A stretch of DNA of 64,000 nt from Limnephilus marmoratus (Eukaryota; Arthropoda; Insecta; Trichoptera; Limnephilidae), in assembly GCA_917880885.1 (NCBI GenBank), contig OU862928.1, positions 36,692,962 to 36,756,961 of the forward strand, read 5' to 3'. The notes beneath the pieces are model-generated. The model was not told the origin of the DNA, did no database searches, and was given only the letters and a program-made list of their open reading frames with translations. Shown piece by piece: positions 1 to 12,099 of this stretch. Numbering within the stretch: position 1 is the stretch's first letter; each line of letters starts with the position of its first letter. Made by a program: the position numbers and the translations under genes.

Positions 1-450
1 ACATACATTTCCGGGATTCATTTGTATGCAAATTTCATAATGCCAGAGCTCACCAGTAGTTTTATACAAACTTTATCCGAACAATAAGGAACGCAACAAA
101 AAAAGAATTATTCAATTACGTGCAGTCGTTCTGAAGTTATGAGCGTACTTACATTTCGGCGAATCATTTTTAAACAAATTTCGTTATGCCAGAGCTCACC
201 AGTAATTTTATTCAAACCTTGTCCTAATATTAGCACATACAACAAAGAAAGAACTATCCAATTTGGTGCATTGGCTCGGAAGCTATGCGCATATATAGAT
301 TTCGGCGATTAATTTTAAACAAATTTTATAATTCCAGAGCTCATTTAGTTTATACAAACCTTGCCTGAACAATAACGAAACCAACGCAAAAATAATTATC
401 CAATTTGCTCCAGTCGTTCATGAGCTATAATTTATAGATGATACCCGTGG
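1..450 (-). repeat. 145-bp subrepeat array, first unit (partial)
   Basis: About three copies of a ~145-bp repeat are recognisable by GCCAGAGCTCACCAG-like and GAAGTTATGNGCGTAC blocks, with copies near 42, 187 and 332. The repeat matches the 5' end region (minus strand) of the short Helitron at 20279-20809. The window edge cuts the array. Confidence 0.75.
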
Positions 451-1600
451 ATAATTATTTATCCGTTTATGTAATTTTCAGGGTACCTACCTAGTTCATC
501 AAAATATTCTAAAATAATATTTTATCTATATGGCAAGACAACCGTTAAAAGTTGTCATAACCACCTGAAGCAAAGCCTGAAAATCGAACACCTGCGCTGG
601 TTTAAGAACATTTCCCATACAAATTACGTCAGCTAACGCTGTCAGGGCCTCGCTGAAATCTTGCGGTGGTTTTGGATGATGTTCCATGTTCAGTATTGCA
701 AGGTTGGAAAAAATTACATAAAGATTTAAAATATCTACCGATTTAACAGGCTGAAAACCATGTGCATTATGGATGTTATTGAATTTTTCGCAAATGTCAA
801 TATAATTGCAAAGTTTGACGCGACATTGTGATACATTTTAAATGGGAAGCTACACATGTTTTTATTTTAAAAGTTTCTTAAACTTGTATACCTTCTATTT
901 AATCAAAAACATTTCGTGCAAAATGTTTGTTTTCGCCGCAATCTAAGTTCCCGCAAAGGGCCTTTAAATGTCAATTTTTCTACGATATTTTTGAGAACGC
1001 CGTTAAAAAAATTCGAATAAATCCCTAGAAAAATCAGTTTTGTATGGGAAATCTCTTTACTAAACGATTCGACGTTTTTTAACGGGTGAACTTATCGGCA
1101 GGAAATATAACTGAGGCCGAATTTCTTCGTCGGTGAGAGATCTAATTGTAGTTTTCGCCGTTTGGGTGCGCTGTTAACCCCGCATCATCTTTTTATATGA
1201 AATCTGGTCTGACCGGCAGAGATCGCCGTCCGTGCCCCCTTTCGGGCCAAATTGATCTCTGCGGTCGGTGAAACTCGAGGAGCGGAGGTCGATTATCGCC
1301 TGCGGGCCGAGGCGGGCGAGGGAAATCGAAAGGGCGTAAGCGTCTTTTTCGTTTTTAAGCGACAATACGCCGTGAGGTCTTGCGGATCGAGGGGGAAAAG
1401 AGTCGATTATCGGATCACCAAAACGCGTTTTTTTGGAACGGCCGTTTGTATGAAATCCCGGTCCACGCGCCTTGCTCGGCCAAATCGACCCCTGCGGTCG
1501 GTGAAACTGGACAGGCAGAGCGGTCGATTTTCGCCTGTACCCGGACGATTAAAAAAAAAAGTGAGTTTTCCTGACCTACCCCAAAACCAAACATTAATAT
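450..1600. repeat. Unit core, first copy
   Basis: AT-rich core of the satellite unit, matching 4950-5890, 8130-8995 and 11240-12098 with moderate divergence, and a degraded piece at 14060-14420. Its right end, a block like GTGAGTTTTCCTGACC, lies directly before the Helitron-type CTAG terminus. Apart from the 103-codon frame, no coding potential is evident. Confidence 0.6.
526..837 (-). CDS. Unrecognised 103-codon open frame in satellite core
   Basis: On the minus strand a frame stays open from a stop at 838-840 to a TAG at 526-528, giving 103 codons. There is no in-frame ATG before codon 51. The part MEHHPKPPQDFSEALTALAD is followed by a conserved VICMGNVLKPAQVFDFQA block. The same block is readable in the three later units (5036-5239, 8206-8409, 11307-11510), but there the upstream half is broken by single-base indels. 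Comparing the first two units over the variable stretch, about five changes are replacements and three are silent, with no stop. I do not recognise the protein. It could be a captured host exon fragment or chance. No start context, splice site or promoter is evident. Confidence 0.3.
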   Translation of the reverse strand, partial: NVSQCRVKLCNYIDICEKFNNIHNAHGFQPVKSVDILNLYVIFSNLAILNMEHHPKPPQDFSEALTALADVICMGNVLKPAQVFDFQALLQVVMTTFNGCLAI

Positions 1601-1605
1601 ATATA

Positions 1606-1640
1606 CTAGGTTTTGCCCGTTGCAGAAGCAACTGATGGGT
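1606..1640 (-). mobile_element. Helitron 3' terminus, unit 0
   Basis: On the minus strand a GTTGC-TTCT-GCAAC hairpin (plus 1619-1632) is followed by GGGCAAAAC and CTAG with a T next to it. This is the arrangement expected of a Helitron 3' end. The same terminus recurs at 5896, 8999 and 12100. Confidence 0.65.
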
Positions 1641-1724
1641 TAAAACATTATGCGATTTGACGTGTGAACGTGGATGAAGCGAGGAGGAGTGTGTGTTAAA
1701 TTAAATATATGAAGAAACCTTAGT

Positions 1725-2535
1725 TCACAGTGACCTTGCAACGCATGCCGGGTACCCGTTGTATATAATGTTATGTAGTGCAGCGCTTGCATTAAAATGT
1801 AATTTGCCAGGAATTGGAATGGAACCATTACAGTTAAGTTGACCCCGAGGTTACAGTGACCTTGCAACGCATGCCGAGTAACCATTATATATCATGTTAT
1901 ATATTGCAGGCACTTGCTTTAAAATGTTATTTCCCGGGAATTGGGATGGAACCATTACAGTTAAGTTGACCCCGAGGTTACAGTGACCTTGCAACGCATG
2001 CCGTGTACCCGTTGTATATTATGTTATAAATTGCAGGTGCTTGCATTAAAATTTTATTTCCCGGGAATCGGGATGGAACCATTACAGTAAAGTTGACCCC
2101 GAGGTTACAGTGACCTTGCAACGCATGCCAGGTACCCATTGTATATTATGTTATAAATTGCAGGCGCTTGCATTAAAATTTTATTTCCCGGGAATCGGGA
2201 TGGAACCATTACAGTTAAGTTGACCCCGAGGTTACAGTGACCTTGCAACGCATGCCGAGTAACCGTTGTATATCATATTATATATTGCAGGCACTTGCTT
2301 TAAAATGTTATTTCCCGGGAATCAGGATGGAACCATTACAGTAAAGTTGACCTTGAGGTTACAGTGACCTTGCAACGCATGCCAGGTACCCGTTGTTTAT
2401 AATGTTATATATTACAGGTGCTTGCATTATAATGTTGTTTTCCGAGATTTGGGATGGAACCATTACAGTTTAATGGACCCCGAGGTTAAAGTGGCCTTGC
2501 AACGCATGCCGGGTACCCGCTGTATATAATTTATT
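1725..2535 (-). repeat. 127-bp subrepeat array, unit 0
   Basis: Seven copies have their GCAACGCATG block at 1738, 1864, 1991, 2118, 2245, 2372 and 2499, a period of 126-127 bp. Each copy carries GCAACGCATGCCGGGTACCC, which resembles the loop and right arm of the short-Helitron 3' hairpin (GGCAT-AGCAACGC-ATGCC at 20279-20310, minus strand). Confidence 0.85.
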
Positions 2536-2593
2536 TATTTACCTACAAAAAGTCCATTAATCTCCCTCTTATCCTTTCCCTTGTTACCATAAT

Positions 2594-3218
2594 TATTGGA
2601 AGGCTTTTGACCTCTCCAGCCAGATTCTCCCAACCCTTCGGCTTGCACCGCAGTGTGAGGAATAGATTCATACGTCCGTCACTCCTGGCCACACTGTCCC
2701 CTAGATTCCTAAACACCCCTCAGACCTTTTTCCTTCCCATATCTTCTTCTCCTTCCTTTCCCTTAAAAAACCCACCCCACAGCATCCTCAAAGATGACGC
2801 AGGCCCCTAGGATTTAGAACGGGCCTTTTCTCGTGTAATTTCATGATGCCAAAGCTCACTATTGTATTCTGAAACTGTATGTATTTGTCTAGATCTTGGT
2901 GGCGGATACGTTCGCCCAACCACTGCGTGGCGGGCTGGATCGGAGGAGACTGATTGAGGGAGGCTTTTTATCTCTCCAGCCAGATTCTCTCAACCCTTCG
3001 CCTTGCACCGCAGTGTGAGGAATAGATTCATGCGTCCATCACTCCTGGCCACACTGACCCCCAGATTCCTTAACACCCCTCATACCTTTTTCCTTCCCAT
3101 ATCTTCTTCTCCTTCCTTTCCCTTAAAAACCCTCCGCTCAGAATCCTCAAAGATGACATAGGCCCCTAGGGAAATTGTTTTCCTTGGAGTCTCCTGTGTG
3201 GAGCTAATGTAAAAAAAA
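2594..3218 (+). mobile_element. SINE1 fragments (two, tandem)
   Basis: Two 5'-truncated copies of the commonest SINE of the window lie at about 2594-2812 and 2884-3218. The second ends in CTCCTGTGTGGAGCTAATGT plus a run of A. The first stops inside the 3' stem region. Confidence 0.75.
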
Positions 3219-3310
3219 GTTTAACACTGCATAATTTCATCCTGAGTTCTCCCCAAGGTTTCAGTGATCTTGCAACGCATGCCGGGTACCCGTGTTATAT
3301 AATGTTATGT

Positions 3311-4177
3311 AGAAATACAAATCCCCAAAATTGACCTTTATTGGATAACCAACACCTCTGCTGTAGGTCACCCCAAGTGGTTCGCTACGTTTGGTGATTT
3401 AGTAGGGGTGCCCGGGTTCATGGGGTGAGGTGTGTCTAGGTCTTGGAAGCGGATACGTTTGACCAACCACTGCGTGGCAGACTGGATCGGAGGAGACTGA
3501 TTGAGGGGGGATCTCGACCTCTCCAGCCAGATTCTCCCAATCCTTTGCCATGCACCGCAGTGTGAGGAATAGATTCATAAGTCCGTTACTCCTGGCCACA
3601 CTGACCCCCAGATTCCTACCCACCTCTCATACCCTTTTCCTTCCCATATCTTCTTCTCCTTCCTTTCCCTTAAAAAAACCCTCCGCACAGCATCCTCAAA
3701 GATGACGTAGGCCCCTAGGGAAATTGTTTTCCTTGGAGCCTCCTGTGTGGAGCTAATGTAAAAAAAAGTTTAACACTGCATAATTTCATCCTGAGTTCTC
3801 CCCCTAAGGTTTCAGTGATCTTGCAACGCATGCCGGGTACCCGTGTTATATAATGTTATGTAGAAATACAAATCCCCAAAATTGACCTTTATTGGATAAC
3901 CAACACCTCTGCTGTAGGTCACCCCAAGTGGTTCGCTACGTTTGGTGATTTAGTAGGGGTGCCCGGGTTCATGGGGTGAGGTCTGCCTAGGTCTTGGAGG
4001 CGGATGACCAGGACACACTGAACCCCAGACCCCTACCCACCCCTTAAACCCTTTTCCTTCCCAGAACTCTCATCTCCTTCTTTGCCTTAAAAAACCCTTC
4101 ACCCAGCATCTCCAAAGATGACATGACCCTGAGGGAAATTATTTTCCTCAGGGTCTCCTGTGTTGAGCTCATGTAAA
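3311..4177 (+). mobile_element. SINE1 copies in a 549-bp tandem duplication
   Basis: Two longer copies (about 3311-3768 and 3862-4177) begin at the block ACCTTTATTGG...CACCCCAAGTGGTTCGC and end at the A-rich tail. The flanking satellite piece around GCAACGCATGCCGGGTACCC is duplicated with the SINE: the TAACACTGC block at 3222 recurs at 3771, an offset of 549 bp. The second copy is internally deleted. Confidence 0.75.
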
Positions 4178-4259
4178 AAAATAATTAAATGCATATAAAT
4201 TCACCTTTCATTGCCGTTACATTTAGTTTTCAAACAGCTCGCGTGCCACCTATTGAAAT

Positions 4260-4950
4260 ATTTTTATGCAAATTTCGTAATGCCAAAGCTCACCAGCCAA
4301 TAAACAAACATATCAAAAAAAGAATTATTCAATTCGGTGCAGTCTTTCGGAAGTTATACGCGTACATACATTTCGACGATTCATTTTTATGCAAATTTCA
4401 TAATGCCAGAGCTCACCAGTAGTTTTATTCAAAACTTGTCCTTACAATAACGATAACAACAAAAAAATAATTACCCAATTAGGTGCAGTCGTTCCGAAGT
4501 TATGCGCGTTCTTACATTTCATCGATTAATTTTTAAACATATTTCAAAATGCCAGAGCTCACCAGTAGTTGTATACAATCTTTGTCCTAACAATAAGGAA
4601 CGCAACAAAAAAAGAATTATTCAATTGCGTGCAGTCGTTCTGAAGTTATGAGCGTACTTACATTTCGGCGAATCATTTTTAAACAAATTTCGTTATGCCA
4701 GAGCTCACCAGTAATTTTATTCAAAACTTGTCCTAGTAATAACAAATACAACAACGAAAGAATTATTCAATTTTGTGCATTCGCTCGGAAGCTATGCGCA
4801 TTTATAGATTTCGGCGATTCATTTTAAACAAATTTTATTATTCCAGAGCTCATCAGTCGTCTTATACAAACCTTGCCCGAACAATAACGAAACCAACTCA
4901 AAAAGAATTATCCAATTTGGACCAGTCGTTCATGAGCTATAATTTATAGA
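4260..4950 (-). repeat. 145-bp subrepeat array, unit 1
   Basis: Five copies are marked by GCCAGAGCTCACCAG or close variants near 4280, 4402, 4550, 4697 and 4845, with spacing of 122-148 bp. The first copy is joined to a Helitron body start (CAAACAGCTCGCGTGCC), so the array occupies the place where a single 5' end should be. Confidence 0.8.
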
Positions 4951-6019
4951 TGATACCCGTGGATAATTATTTATCCGTTTGTAATTTTCAGGGTACCTAC
5001 CTAGTTCATCAAAATATTCTAAAACAATATTTTATCTATATGGCAAGACAACCGATAAAAGTTGTCATAACCACCTCAAGCAAAGCCTGAAAATCGAAAA
5101 CCTGCGCTGGTTTAAGAACATTTCCCATACAAATTACGTCAGCCAACGGTGTCATGGCCTGACTGAAAACCTCAGGTGGTTTTGGATAGTGTTCCATGTT
5201 CAGTATTGCAAGGTTGAAGAAAATAAATAAACATTTCAAATATCTACCGATTTAACAGGCTGAGAACGATGTGCATTTTCGATGTTGTTGGATTTTTCGC
5301 AAATGTCAGATATAATTGCAAAGTTTGACGCGATATTGTGAAACATTTTAAATGGGAAGCTACACATGTTTTTGTTTTAAAAGTTTCTAAATCTTTTATA
5401 ATTTATGATTATTAAAAAACATGTCTCGCAGAATGTTTTTTTTCGTTGTATTTTATCACTCCGCAAAGGGCCTTTAAAATGTCATTTTTTCAACGTTATT
5501 TTTAGGTCGCCGTTTAATTAATCGGAATAAATTCCTAGCAAAAAATCAGTTTTGTATGGGAGATTTTCGCTACATCTTTCTCAACTTTTCCAGGCATTTG
5601 AAAAGAGATAGCAACCCTGAATTCGCTTCGAAGGAGAGTGAACCGTGGGGCCTTTGAAATCGGATGAGCTTAGAGATCAATTTGGCTTGCCAAATTTTAC
5701 CAAATTTTTGCAAGCCAAAGTGACCCGTGAGGTTTCACCCACCCGAGGGGCAAAGTGGTAGCTTTTCCCCTCAAATCGAAAGTGAGTTTTTTCGACCAAT
5801 GGCGTGAGCGGAAAAAGTGAGTTTTTTCGACCAATGGCGTGAGCGGAAAAAGTGAGTTTTCCCTGACCTACCACAAAACCAAACAATACTATATACTAGG
5901 TTTTGCCCGTTGCAGAAGCAACTGATGGGTTAAAACATTATGCGATTTGACGTGTGAACGTGGATGAAGCTAGGAGGAGTGTGTGTTAAATTAAATATAT
6001 GAAGAAACCTTAGTTCACA

Positions 6020-6756
6020 GTGACCTTGCAACGCATGCCGGGTACCCGTTGTATATAATGTTATGTAGTGCAGCGCTTGCATTAAAATGTAATTTGCCAG
6101 GAATTGGAATGGAACCATTACAGTTAAGTTGACCCTGAGGTTACAGTGATTTTGCAACGCATGCCGGGTACCCTTTGTATATAATGTTATAATGTAAAGC
6201 AGGCGTTTGCAAGGCGCTTGTATTATAATGTAGTTTTCAGGAACTTGGAATGGAACCATTACAGTTAAGTTGGCCCCGAGGTTACAGTGATCTTGCAACG
6301 CATGCCGGGTACCCGTTGTATATAATGTTATAATATATTGCAGGCGTTTGCAAGGCGCTTGCATTATAATGTAGTTTCCCGGAACTTGGAATGGAACCAT
6401 TACAGTTAAGTTGACCCCGAGATTACAGTGATGTTGCAACGCATGCCGGGTACCCTTTGTATATAATGTTATAATATAAAGCAGGCGTTTGCAAGGCGCT
6501 TGCATAATAATGTAGTTTCCCGGAACTTGGAATGGAACCATTACAGTTAAGTTGACCCCGAGATTACAGTGATGTTGCAACGCATGCCGGGTACCCGTTG
6601 TATGTAATGTTATAATACAGTGCATGCGTTTGCAAGGCGCTTGAATTATAATGTAGTTTCCCGGAACTTGGAATGGAACCATTACAGTTAAGTTGACCCC
6701 GAGGTTACAGTGTTGTTGCAACGCATGCCGGGTACCCGTTGTATATAATGTTATGT
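6020..6756 (-). repeat. 141-bp subrepeat array, unit 1
   Basis: Six copies carry the GCAACGCATGCC block at a mainly 141-bp period, 14 bp longer than in the first unit. Because 141 is divisible by three, the minus strand stays open for 278 codons (5930-6766). This is best read as repeat translation, not a gene. Confidence 0.85.
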
Positions 6757-7084
6757 AGAAATACAAATCCCCAAAGTTGACCTTTATTGGTTAACCAACA
6801 CCTCTGCCATAGGTCACCCCAAGTGGTTCGCTACGTTTGGTGATTTAGTAGGGGTGCCCGGGTTCATGGGGTGAGGTCTGTCTAGGTCTTGGAGGCGGAT
6901 GCCCAGGACACACTGAACCCCAGATTCCTACCCACCCCTTAAACCCTTTTGCTTCCCAGAACTCTCATCTCCTTCCTTTCCCAAAAAAAATCCTCCACAC
7001 AGCATCCCCAAAGATGACATAGGACCTGAGGGAAATTATTTTCCCCACGGCGTCCTGTGTGGAGCTCATGTAAAAAAAAAAAAA
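6757..7084 (+). mobile_element. SINE1 copy, unit 1/2 junction
   Basis: The copy runs from the ACCTTTATTGGTTAACC block through the CACACAGCATCC / CTGTGTGGAGCTCATG 3' stem to a poly(A) of about 13. It is internally deleted between GGCGGATGCCC and CACACTGAACCCC. It is duplicated with the unit at 9860-10186. Confidence 0.8.
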
Positions 7085-7439
7085 TTAAATGCATATAAAT
7101 TCACCTTTCCCAAAAAGCCAGAAATAATTGAAAAAAAACATGTTCTTAATATATTTTCCCTTGCTTAGTTCTGCACTCCTGGTATTTATACTTTTAAAAT
7201 TTTGTTTTATTCGAGTAAAAAAAAGAACAGAAAAAATATTCTTTCATAGCGTACTCTACCCCCCCCCCCCCCTTCCTCCATCCCGCAAAACCCCCTCACG
7301 GGTTCCCCTCCGCCTTCCCAGGTTACCCTCCCCCCTCCGTGGTATTTTTCCCCCCCTCCCGCGCTCATTATTTCATTGCCGTTACATTTAGTTTTCAAAC
7401 AGCTCGCGTGCCACCTATTGAAATATTTTTATGCAAATT

Positions 7440-8130
7440 TTGCAAAAATGCCAGAGCTCACCAGCCAATAAACAAACATAACAAAAAAAGAATTATTCAA
7501 TTTGGTGCAGTCTTTCGGAAGTTATGCGCGTACATACATTTCGACGATTCATTTTTATGCAAATTTCATAATGCCAGAGCTCACCAGTAGTTTTATTTAA
7601 AACTTGTCCTTACAATAACGATAAAAACAAAAAAATAATTACCCAATTAGGTGCAGTCGTTCCGAAGTTATGCGCGTACTTACATTTCATCGATTAATTT
7701 TTAAACATATTTCAAAATGCCAGAGCTCACCAGTAGTTGTATAGAAACTTTGTCCTAACAATAAGGAACGCAACAAAAAAAGAATTATTCAATTACGTGC
7801 AGTCGTTCTGAAGTTATGAGCGTCCTTACATTTCGGCGAATCATTTTTAAACAAATTTCGTTATGCCAGAGCTCACCAGTAATTTTATTCAAAACTTGTC
7901 CTAGTAATAACAAATACAACAACGAAAGAATTATTCAATTTTGTGTATTCGCTCGGAAGCTATGCGCATTTATAGATTTCGGCGATTCATTTTAAACAAA
8001 TTTTATTATTCCAGAGCTCATCAGTCGTCTTATACAAACCTTGCCCGAACAATAACGAAACCAACTCAAAAAGAATTATCCAATTTGGACCAGTCGTTCA
8101 TGAGCTATAATTTATAGATGATACCCGTGG
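7440..8130 (-). repeat. 145-bp subrepeat array, unit 2
   Basis: Copies marked by the CAGAGCTCA block near 7448, 7572, 7717, 7863 and 8010 (spacing 124-147 bp) follow a Helitron body that carries a C-rich tract at 7257-7350. Confidence 0.8.
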
Positions 8131-8998
8131 ATAATTATTTATCCGTTTATGTAATTTTCAGGGTACCTACCTAGTTCATCAAAATATTCTAAAACAATAT
8201 GTTATTTATATGGCAACACAAACGTTAAACTTTGTCGTAACCACCTCAAGCACAGCCTGAAAATCGAACACCTGCGCTGGTTTAAGAACATTTCCCATAC
8301 AAATTACGTCAGCCAACGGTGTCATGGCCTGACTGAAAACCTCAGGTGGTTTTGGATAGTGTTCCATGTTCAGTATTGCAAGGTTGAAGAAAATAAATAA
8401 ACATTTCAAATATCTACCGATTTAACAGGCTGAGAACGATGTGCATTTTCGATGTTGTTGGATTTTTCGCAAATGTCAGATATAATTGCAAAGTTTGACG
8501 CGATATTGTGAAACATTTTAAATGGGAAGCTACATATGTTTTTATTTTAAAAGTTTCTAAATCTTGTATAATTTATGATTATTAAAAGACATCTCTCGCA
8601 AAATGTTTATTTTCATCGTAATTTACCATCCCGCAAAGGGCCTTTAAAATGTCAATTTTTCTTCGGTATTTTGAAGATCGCCGTTTAATTAATTGGAATA
8701 AATTTCTAGCAAAAATCAGTTTTGTATGGGAAATTTTCGATACATCTTTCTCAACTTTTGCAGGCATTTGAAAAGAGATAGATACAATGAATTCGCTTCG
8801 AAGAAGAGTGAACCGTGGGGCCTTTGAAATCGGATGAGCTTAGAGATCAATTTGGCTTGCCAAATTTTACCAAATTTTTGCAAGCCAAAGTGACCCGTGA
8901 GGTTTCACCCACCCGAGGGGCAGAGTGGTCGCTTTTCCCCTCAAATCGAAAGTGAGGTTTTCCGTGACCTTTCCCAAAAGTGAACAATACTATATATA

Positions 8999-11900
8999 CT
9001 AGGTTTTGCCCGTTGCAGAAGCAACTGATGGGTTAAAACATTATGCGATTTGACGTGTGAACGTGGATGAAGCCAGGAGGAGTGTGTGTTAAATTAAATA
9101 TATGAAGAAACCTTAGTTCACAGTGACCTTGCAACGCATGCCGGGTACCCGTTGTATATAATGTTATGTAGTGCAGCGCTTGCATTAAAATGTAATTTGC
9201 CAGGAATTGGAATGGAACCATTACAGTTAAGTTGACCCCGAGGTTACAGTGATTTTGCAACGCATGCCGGGTACCCTTTGTATATAATGTTATAATGTAA
9301 AGCAGGCGTTTGCAAGGCGCTTGTATTATAATGTAGTTTTCAGAAACTTGGAATGGAACCATTACAGTTAAGTTGACCCCGAGGTTACAGTGATCTTGCA
9401 ACGCATGCCGGGTACCCGTTGTATATAATGTTATAATATATTGCAGGCGTTTGCAAGGCGCTTGCATTATAATGTAGTTTCCCGGAACTTGGAATGGAAC
9501 CATTACAGTTAAGTTGACCCCGAGATTACAGTGATGTTGCAACGCATGCCGGGTACCCTTTGTATATAATGTTATAATATAAAGCAGGCGTTTGCAAGGC
9601 GCTTGCATAATAATGTAGTTTCCCGGAACTTGGAATGGAACCATTACAGTTAAGTTGACCCCGAGATTACAGTGATGTTGCAACGCATGCCGGGTACCCG
9701 TTGTATGTAATGTTATAATACAGTGCATGCGTTTGCAAGGCGCTTGAATTATAATGTAGTTTCCCGGAACTTGGAATGGAACCATTACAGTTAAGTTGAC
9801 CCCGAGGTTACAGTGTTGTTGCAACGCATGCCGGGTACCCGTTGTATATAATGTTATGTAGAAATACAAATCCCCAAAGTTGACCTTTATTGGTTAACCA
9901 ACACCTCTGCCATAGGTCACCCCAAGTGGTTCGCTACGTTTGGTGATTTAGTAGGGGTGCCCGGGTTCATGGGGTGAGGTCTGTCTAGGTCTTGGAGGCG
10001 GATGCCCAGGACACACTGAACCCCAGATTCCTACCCACCCCTTAAACCCTTTTGCTTCCCAGAACTCTCATCTCCTTCCTTTCCCAAAAAAAATCCTCCA
10101 CACAGCATCCCCAAAGATGACATAGGACCTGAGGGAAATTATTTTCCCCACGGCGTCCTGTGTGGAGCTCATGTAAAAAAAAAAAATTAAATGCATATAA
10201 ATTCACCTTTCCCAAAAAGCCAGAAATAATTGAAAAAAAACATGTTCTTAATATATTTTCCCTTGCTTAGTTCTGCACTCCTGGTATTTATACTTTTAAA
10301 ATTTTGTTTTATTCGAGTAAAAAAAAGAACAGAAAAAATATTCTTTCATAGCGTACTCTACCCCCCCCCCCCCTTCCTCCATCCCGCAAAACCCCCTCAC
10401 GGGTTCCCCTCCGCCTTCCCAGGTTACCCTCCCCCCTCCGTGGTATTTTTCCCCCCCTCCCGCGCTCATTATTTCATTGCCGTTACATTTAGTTTTCAAA
10501 CAGCTCGCGTGCCACCTATTGAAATATTTTTATGCAAATTTTGCAAAAATGCCAGAGCTCACCAGCCAATAAACAAACATAACAAAAAAAGAATTATTCA
10601 ATTTGGTGCAGTCTTTCGGAAGTTATGCGCGTACATACATTTCGACGATTCATTTTTATGCAAATTTCATAATGCCAGAGCTCACCAGTAGTTTTATTTA
10701 AAACTTGTCCTTACAATAACGATAACAACAAAAAAATAATTACCCAATTAGGTGCAGTCGTTCCGAAGTTATGCGCGTACTTACATTTCATCGATTAATT
10801 TTTAAACATATTTCAAAATGCCAGAGCTCACCAGTAGTTGTATAGAAACTTTGTCCTAACAATAAGGAACGCAACAAAAAAAGAATTATTCAATTACGTG
10901 CAGTCGTTCTGAAGTTATGAGCGTCCTTACATTTCGGCGAATCATTTTTAAACAAATTTCGTTATGCCAGAGCTCACCAGTAATTTTATTCAAAACTTGT
11001 CCTAGTAATAACAAATACAACAACGAAAGAATTATTCAATTTTGTGTATTCGCTCGGAAGCTATGCGCATTTATAGATTTCGGCGATTCATTTTAAACAA
11101 ATTTTATTATTCCAGAGCTCATCAGTCGTCTTATACAAACCTTGCCCGAACAATAACGAAACCAACTCAAAAAGAATTATCCAATTTGGACCAGTCGTTC
11201 ATGAGCTATAATTTATAGATGATACCCGTGGATAATTATTTATCCGTTTATGTAATTTTCAGGGTACCTACCTAGTTCATCAAAATATTCTAAAACAATA
11301 TGTTATTTATATGGCAACACAAACGTTAAACTTTGTCGTAACCACCTCAAGCACAGCCTGAAAATCGAACACCTGCGCTGGTTTAAGAACATTTCCCATA
11401 CAAATTACGTCAGCCAACGGTGTCATGGCCTGACTGAAAACCTCAGGTGGTTTTGGATAGTGTTCCATGTTCAGTATTGCAAGGTTGAAGAAAATAAATA
11501 AACATTTCAAATATCTACCGATTTAACAGGCTGAGAACGATGTGCATTTTCGATGTTGTTGGATTTTTCGCAAATGTCAGATATAATTGCAAAGTTTGAC
11601 GCGATATTGTGAAACATTTTAAATGGGAAGCTACATATGTTTTTATTTTAAAAGTTTCTAAATCTTGTATAATTTATGATTATTAAAAGACATCTCTCGC
11701 AAAATGTTTATTTTCATCGTAATTTACCATCCCGCAAAGGGCCTTTAAAATGTCAATTTTTCTTCGGTATTTTGCAGATCGCCGTTTAATTAATTGGAAT
11801 AAATTTCTAGCAAAAATCAGTTTTGTATGGGAAATTTTCGATACATCTTTCTCAACTTTTGCAGGCATTTGAAAAGAGATAGATACAATGAATTCGCTTC

Positions 11901-12099
11901 GAAGAAGAGTGAACCGTGGGGCCTTTGAAATCGGATGAGCTTAGAGATCAATTTGGCTTGCCAAATTTTACCAAATTTTTGCAAGCCAAAGTGACCCGTG
12001 AGGTTTCACCCACCCGAGGGGCAGAGTGGTCGCTTTTCCCCTCAAATCGAAAGTGAGGTTTTCCGTGACCTTTCCCAAAAGTGAACAATACTATATATA
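8999..12099 (-). repeat. 3.1-kb satellite unit, copy B
   Basis: Near-identical tandem partner of 5896-8998 with the same order: terminus, six 141-bp subrepeats (GCAACGCATG at 9131, 9257, 9398, 9539, 9680, 9821), SINE1 (9860-10186), Helitron body, 145-bp array (10540-11250) and core. It differs in poly-C and poly-A lengths and single bases (for example near 7613 against 10715, and 8655 against 11775). Confidence 0.85.

Larger units (their letters stand above)
5896..8998 (-). repeat. 3103-bp satellite unit, copy A
   Basis: This unit runs from one Helitron-type CTAG terminus to the next. In plus order it holds the 3' terminus, six subrepeats (6020-6755), SINE1 (6757-7084), a GC-rich Helitron body (7250-7430), five 145-bp subrepeats (7440-8130) and the core. 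The next unit (8999-12099) differs at only scattered bases and in homopolymer lengths, so the duplication looks recent. Confidence 0.85.
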
